Shown piece after piece: positions 59,971-64,000 of a DNA stretch of 64,000 nt. The notes beneath the pieces are model-generated. The model was not told the DNA's origin. It did not search any database and was given only the letters and a program-made list of their open reading frames with translations. Made by a program: the position numbers and the translations under genes. Each line of letters opens with the position of its first letter. The stretch's first letter is position 1. Source of the stretch: Escallonia rubra (taxonomy: Eukaryota; Streptophyta; Magnoliopsida; Escalloniales; Escalloniaceae); contig JAVXUO010002569.1 in the NCBI GenBank assembly GCA_033065855.1, positions 1 through 64,000 of the forward strand. The letters run 5' to 3'.

Positions 59971-62900
59971 ATGTCAGTCGATCGAAGTTGGATGAAAAGG
60001 AAGAGTGCTGAAGATTTTGAGTGTCGCGTTGACGAATTTCTCGACTTCGCTTATGCGCATCCTGCACATGTTGACCTTGATAAGATAAGGTGCCCGTGCG
60101 GTAGATGTGAGTTGTTGCACTGGAGAAAAAGAATTGAAGTAAAATGGCATCTTCGTCGGTACGGTTTTATGGGTGGATACACAAGGTGGACGCAGCACGG
60201 GGAAACGATAGTATTGTCGTCCAACCTGGCTAGTCAAACTGAAGTTAGGGAGGAGGCACGATATGATTTTCGAGATATGATTATGGATGTTGGGCATGCT
60301 AATGTTGACTGGGGTAACGACAGGCCACAACCGCCAAACGAGGGGGCTCATCAGTTTTATGAGTTGTTGAGAGCTGCGGAAGAGCCGCTGTGGGATGGAG
60401 CTCCGAAACACACACGGCTGTCTGCGGTTAGTAGGTTATTACAGTTGAAATCAGACCACGGGCTGAGCGAGAAAGGTTTTAACGAGTTTGTTACCTTCAT
60501 CAAAGAAATACTGCCCGAAAGTGAAAAGCTACCGCCGTCGTACTATGACGCGAAGAAGATGATGAGGAAACTTGGGTTGAGCTACGACCGGATAGATGCG
60601 TGCAATAACGATTGTGTATTATTCTGGAAAGAGAATAAGGATTTGTCATTATGTCCAGTGTGCGATCATTCGAGGTACAAACCGGACAAAGGGAAGAAGA
60701 AAAACATTGCATGGAAGATATTGCGATATTTCCCGGTCACACCACGGCTTCAGAGAATGTACTACTCCTCCAGTACGGCTGAACATATGAGGGCTCACCG
60801 TGAGACTCGCAGCAACGATGCCGATGTGCTGACACACCCAGCTGATGGAGAGGCGTGGAAGGAGTTTGACCGCAGGCATCCAGTTTTTGCTCAGGAAGTT
60901 CGGAATGTTAGACTTGGTCTGGCAACCGATGGGTTCAACCCTTTCGGTCAGTCTACCACGCCTTACTCCTGTTGGCCTGTTATTATTGTCCCTTACAACC
61001 TTCCACCAGGCATGTGCATGAAGAAGCCGTATATGTTCTTGTCGTTGCTTATTCCGGGGCCGAAGAGTCCCGGTAAGGACATAGATGTGTATTTAAGGCC
61101 GTTGATTGATGAGTTAAAACAATTATGGAATCATGGAGTCGAAACATATGATGCATCCCTTAAACAAAATTTTCAGATGAGGGCTGCTTTGATGTGGACT
61201 ATACATGATTTCCCCGCATTGGGAATGACGTGTGGCTGGAGCACACATGGGAAGCTAGCATGCCCTGCTTGTATGGGCGTGAACCCCGGTCATACGTTAA
61301 AGCACGGCGGAAAGGCCTCGTGGTTCGGATGTCACCGTAAGCTTTTGCCACCGGGCCATCAGTTTCGTAGGCAGAAGGATAAATTTGACGGGACAATCGA
61401 GCGTGAGGTTGTCACGCTGGACTACCCATCTGGTGAAGAAGTACTCTCACACCTGGAGGCACTTGATACTGACATACCACACGGTAAGGGTGTGCCGGAT
61501 CAGAAGATTGCAGGGTTCGGGAAAGAGCACAACTGGAGAAAATTTTGTATCTTCTGGGAGTTAGCCTACTGGAGGACGCTCGTTATCCGAAACAACATGG
61601 ATGTGATGCATATTGAGAAGAACGTTTTTGATAATGTGTTCAACACAGTGATGAATTTCAAGGGCAAATCGAAAGATCACCTTAAAGCGAGAAGGGATCT
61701 ACAACAGTTGGGTGTACGCCGTGAATTGCATCCTCGGACAGTCAGTGGGAGGACCATACTTCCGAAAGCACCTTACTGTCTAGACAAGAAACAAGTGGAG
61801 AAGGTCTGTCAGTGGGTTAAGAATTTGAAGCTTCCGGATGGGTTTGCGTCCAACATATCTCGTTGTTGCAATGTTTCGGAATGCAAGTTCCAAGGGATGA
61901 AGAGTCACGACTGCCACGTATTCATGGAGAGATTCATTCCTATTGCCTTCCGGGGACTGTTGCCACGGGTTGTTTGCGAGACTTTGACTGAATTATCTCA
62001 TTTCTTTCGAGATATATGCTCTTCTACGATCCGGGTGAGTAACATGGAAGTGCTTGAGAAGAACATTGTGGTGACGATTTGCAAGCTGGAGAAAATCTTC
62101 CCACCTTCGTTCTTTGATTCAATGGAGCATCTGCCTGTTCACTTGGCGTATGAAGCTAAAATGGGTGGACCCGTGCAATATCGGTGGATGTATCCCTTCG
62201 AGAGGTAATCCTTAAATTGTTACAGTTGTTCGTTTACACTTAATGCGACATCTGTTATTATTGATATTCCACCTAACTCGATTCCCTAAACTTCTAGGTT
62301 CATGTTCCATTTAAAGAAAAAAGTCCGTAATAAGGCTCGGGTTGAGGGCTCAATTGCGGAGGCTTACGTAATGGAAGAACTTGTAAACTTTTGTAGTCAA
62401 TATTTCGGTTCGGATGTTGGTACAAGGTTAAATCAACTAGGCCGAAATGATCCCGGAGCAAGCACAAATTTGGAAGGGCAATTGTCAATATTCAAGCAGT
62501 CAGGTAGTCCGTTCGGCCGAACGTATACTCGATGGCTAACAGATGAAGAGTACAATGCTGCAACAATATATGCCCTTCTAAATTGCGATGAAGTTTCGGC
62601 ATTCGTTGAGTAAGTTAAAGTCTTAATTCACTTACATTGATGTACATAATTGAAAGTGTGTTAAGCGAGTTAGATGCATATTGGTTTGCAGTGAGTTCGA
62701 TGCGGAATCTTTAATCACTGATCCCGCTGGACTTGAATCTCACCGGAAGTCACACTTTGTACAGTGGTTCAAAAATCGTGTAAGATTATTTAACGAAATT
62801 ATATTATGTGTTATATACAGTTCTGTGGCCAATTAGTATACTGATTTATCCCTAATGTTTACCGTCATTTATAATAGGTTCAGTCAATGGATAGACCAGT

Positions 62901-63627
62901 GGCCTCCTGCTTGAAATTACTAGCCGAAGGCCCTAACAAACAAACATCCTGTTACGGAGGTTATATCATCAACGGGTTTAGGTTTAACGTAAAAGATGAT
63001 GACCGAACAAAACAAACCCAAAACAGTGGAGTCTTGGTCAACGGCGACTGTTATGCCGAGAATTGCATGGATTTTTACGGAGAGTTAGATGAGATTGTTG
63101 AGCTAACATATCTGGGTTCCCAAAACCGCCTGGTAATGTTCAAGTGTACGTGGTTCGATGTCACATGCAGCAGAGGAATCCGTGTTAGCTCTCAAGGGAT
63201 TGTAGATGTCAATGTCAAGTCAAGACTTGCATCAGACGAGCCATTTGTGTTTGCTAGTCAAGTTGTACAAGTCTTTTACGCGGAGGACGTCGCCAATCCC
63301 AAATCTCATTGGTATACAACTATCAAGTCCAAGAAATTGCCCGTGACGTATGACAGTGAGCTAGACTCCTTTCAAGCCGACCAACCACGTGTCTTGTTCC
63401 CTGTTGAGGTCAACAACGAGGAGGACGATCTTCCTCTTCCAACAACACTTCTTGTGGGAGAAGAAGTCGTATATGATGACGCGGAAGATGTTGAAAGTGT
63501 TGGAGATGATGTGACCGAGTCTACTGATGAAGAGGATGAATTAGAAGATGAAGAGGACGACGAGTCCCACGAAGAAGAGGGCGACGAGGATAGTGATGAA
63601 GATGATTCGCAAACTGAAAATGATTGA
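59971..63627 (+). CDS. CACTA transposase (Tnp2-like), 4 exons, 1127 aa
   Basis: Exons 59971-62204, 62298-62609, 62692-62779 and 62878-63627 have GT-AG borders and total 3384 nt without a stop. Residues ~5-80 form the transposase-associated domain with CPCGRC at 41-46. The Tnp2 (transposase_21) core follows: LATDGFNPFG (D320), WTIHDFPALGMTCGWSTHG (D413), CPAC (431-434) and the plant CACTA hallmark NNMDVMHIEKNVFDN (541-555). A DUF4218 region (FMERFIPIAFRGLLP) precedes exon 2, and a DUF4216-like region in exon 4 (LVMFKCTWFDV) is followed by a very acidic tail. The enzyme cuts element ends in the nucleus. All segments expected of a working copy are present; activity is inferred. The first ATG of the long exon was used as start. 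Confidence 0.92.
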
Positions 63628-63791
63628 CTTGTAATGTTGTAACATCACGGGAAAAATGTAGTAACATTTTAGAACTTGGTGTTTATTGATGTGTTTTTGC
63701 ACATTCGTTCATATATATATATATAGTGCCGATGATGATTTATGCCTAAATTATTGTTTTTCACGTGTTAATGTCTTTGTATATAATCTAT
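63628..63791. other. spacer between the two CACTA genes
   Basis: Contains GTTGTAACATCACGGGAAAA, TAGTAACATTTTAGAACTTG and a short TA run. The same order, inverted, is found in element A around 51410-51600. Confidence 0.6.
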
Positions 63792-64000
63792 ATGAAGTCA
63801 GATATGGATAGGATACGGGCTATTCGTGGCCGGGCTGGACGCCGAGCTGCTTCCTCCCCGATTAGTCCCACCTCGGCATTGCCTACTGATGACGGGGCAC
63901 AGAGTGATCGCGGACAGCCATCGGGGGCCCAGCCCCAGCTGTCGCCGTCACCGTCGCCCCAGCCATCGCCGTCGCCCCAGCCATCGCCCCAGCCGTCTCC
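63792..64000 (+). CDS. second CACTA gene (Ptta/En/Spm-like), 5' part, cut by window end
   Basis: The frame starts MKSDMDRIRAIRGRAGRRAA and continues with PTSALPTDDGAQSDRG and a Pro/Gln/Ser repeat (SPQPSPSPQPS) to the last base. It is the counterpart of the degenerate gene at 51408-49763 in element A. In this transposon class the second protein binds the subterminal repeats and assists Tnp2. It lies about 165 bp after the transposase stop, in the same direction. Confidence 0.8.
   Translation, partial: MKSDMDRIRAIRGRAGRRAASSPISPTSALPTDDGAQSDRGQPSGAQPQLSPSPSPQPSPSPQPSPQPS

Larger units (their letters stand above)
55526..64000 (+). mobile_element. CACTA (En/Spm) element B, 5' part, probably autonomous
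   Basis: It begins CACTACAAGAAAAG at 55526. Subterminal repeats (AGCGACGGA, TTACCGACGGA and complements) run to about 55840. A GC-rich leader-like region, several minisatellites, a large hairpin, an apparently intact transposase gene and the start of a second gene follow. The 3' end is beyond the window, so total length and target duplication cannot be confirmed. Confidence 0.92.

Overview
This is nuclear DNA of a flowering plant. The genes are spliced with GT-AG introns, the proteins are typical land-plant families (DYW-class PPR protein, plant GH28 protein, plant complex I subunit), and most of the rest is plant transposon DNA. It looks like a eudicot; I cannot name the species.

Four host genes, all on the + strand, can be modelled exon by exon with the reading frame closing exactly. 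They are a GH28 polygalacturonase-like protein (3462-7252, 4 exons, 469 aa), a DYW-type PPR protein of the At3g13770 kind (7946-11557, 2 exons, 636 aa), the small ESSS/NDUFB11 subunit of mitochondrial complex I (30834-31187, 117 aa) and a nucleolar gar2-like coiled-coil protein (41431-45772, 7 coding exons, 812 aa). From memory, the GH28, ESSS and gar2-like genes match three neighbours in Arabidopsis (At3g57790, At3g57785, At3g57780), so this appears to be a conserved gene block pushed apart by about 35 kb of inserted DNA.

The rest is mostly transposons, several with target-site duplications that fix their ends. 12756-18955 is a gag-only LTR retroelement whose two LTRs are inverted, with a perfect 5-bp duplication. 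21091-22577 and 47023-48517 are two members of one family lying in (TA)n tracts, with long palindrome-studded inverted ends; the second carries two copies of a host gene fragment resembling the S40/DUF584 senescence-regulator family. 28586-30567 and 46910-49120 are hAT-type elements. 33582-34669 and 53834-55123 are Mutator-like elements with 9-10-bp duplications, the latter probably carrying gene fragments. 49149-53688 is a complete non-autonomous CACTA element with an AAT duplication. From 55526 to the end of the window lies a related CACTA element, opposite in orientation, with an apparently intact four-exon transposase gene (59971-63627) and the start of its second gene.

The most unusual features are the inverted-LTR retroelement, a long imperfect hairpin (about 59553-59830) just upstream of the CACTA transposase that resembles a microRNA-type precursor, and the (TA)n-associated gene-capturing family. 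No tRNA, rRNA or CRISPR array was seen.
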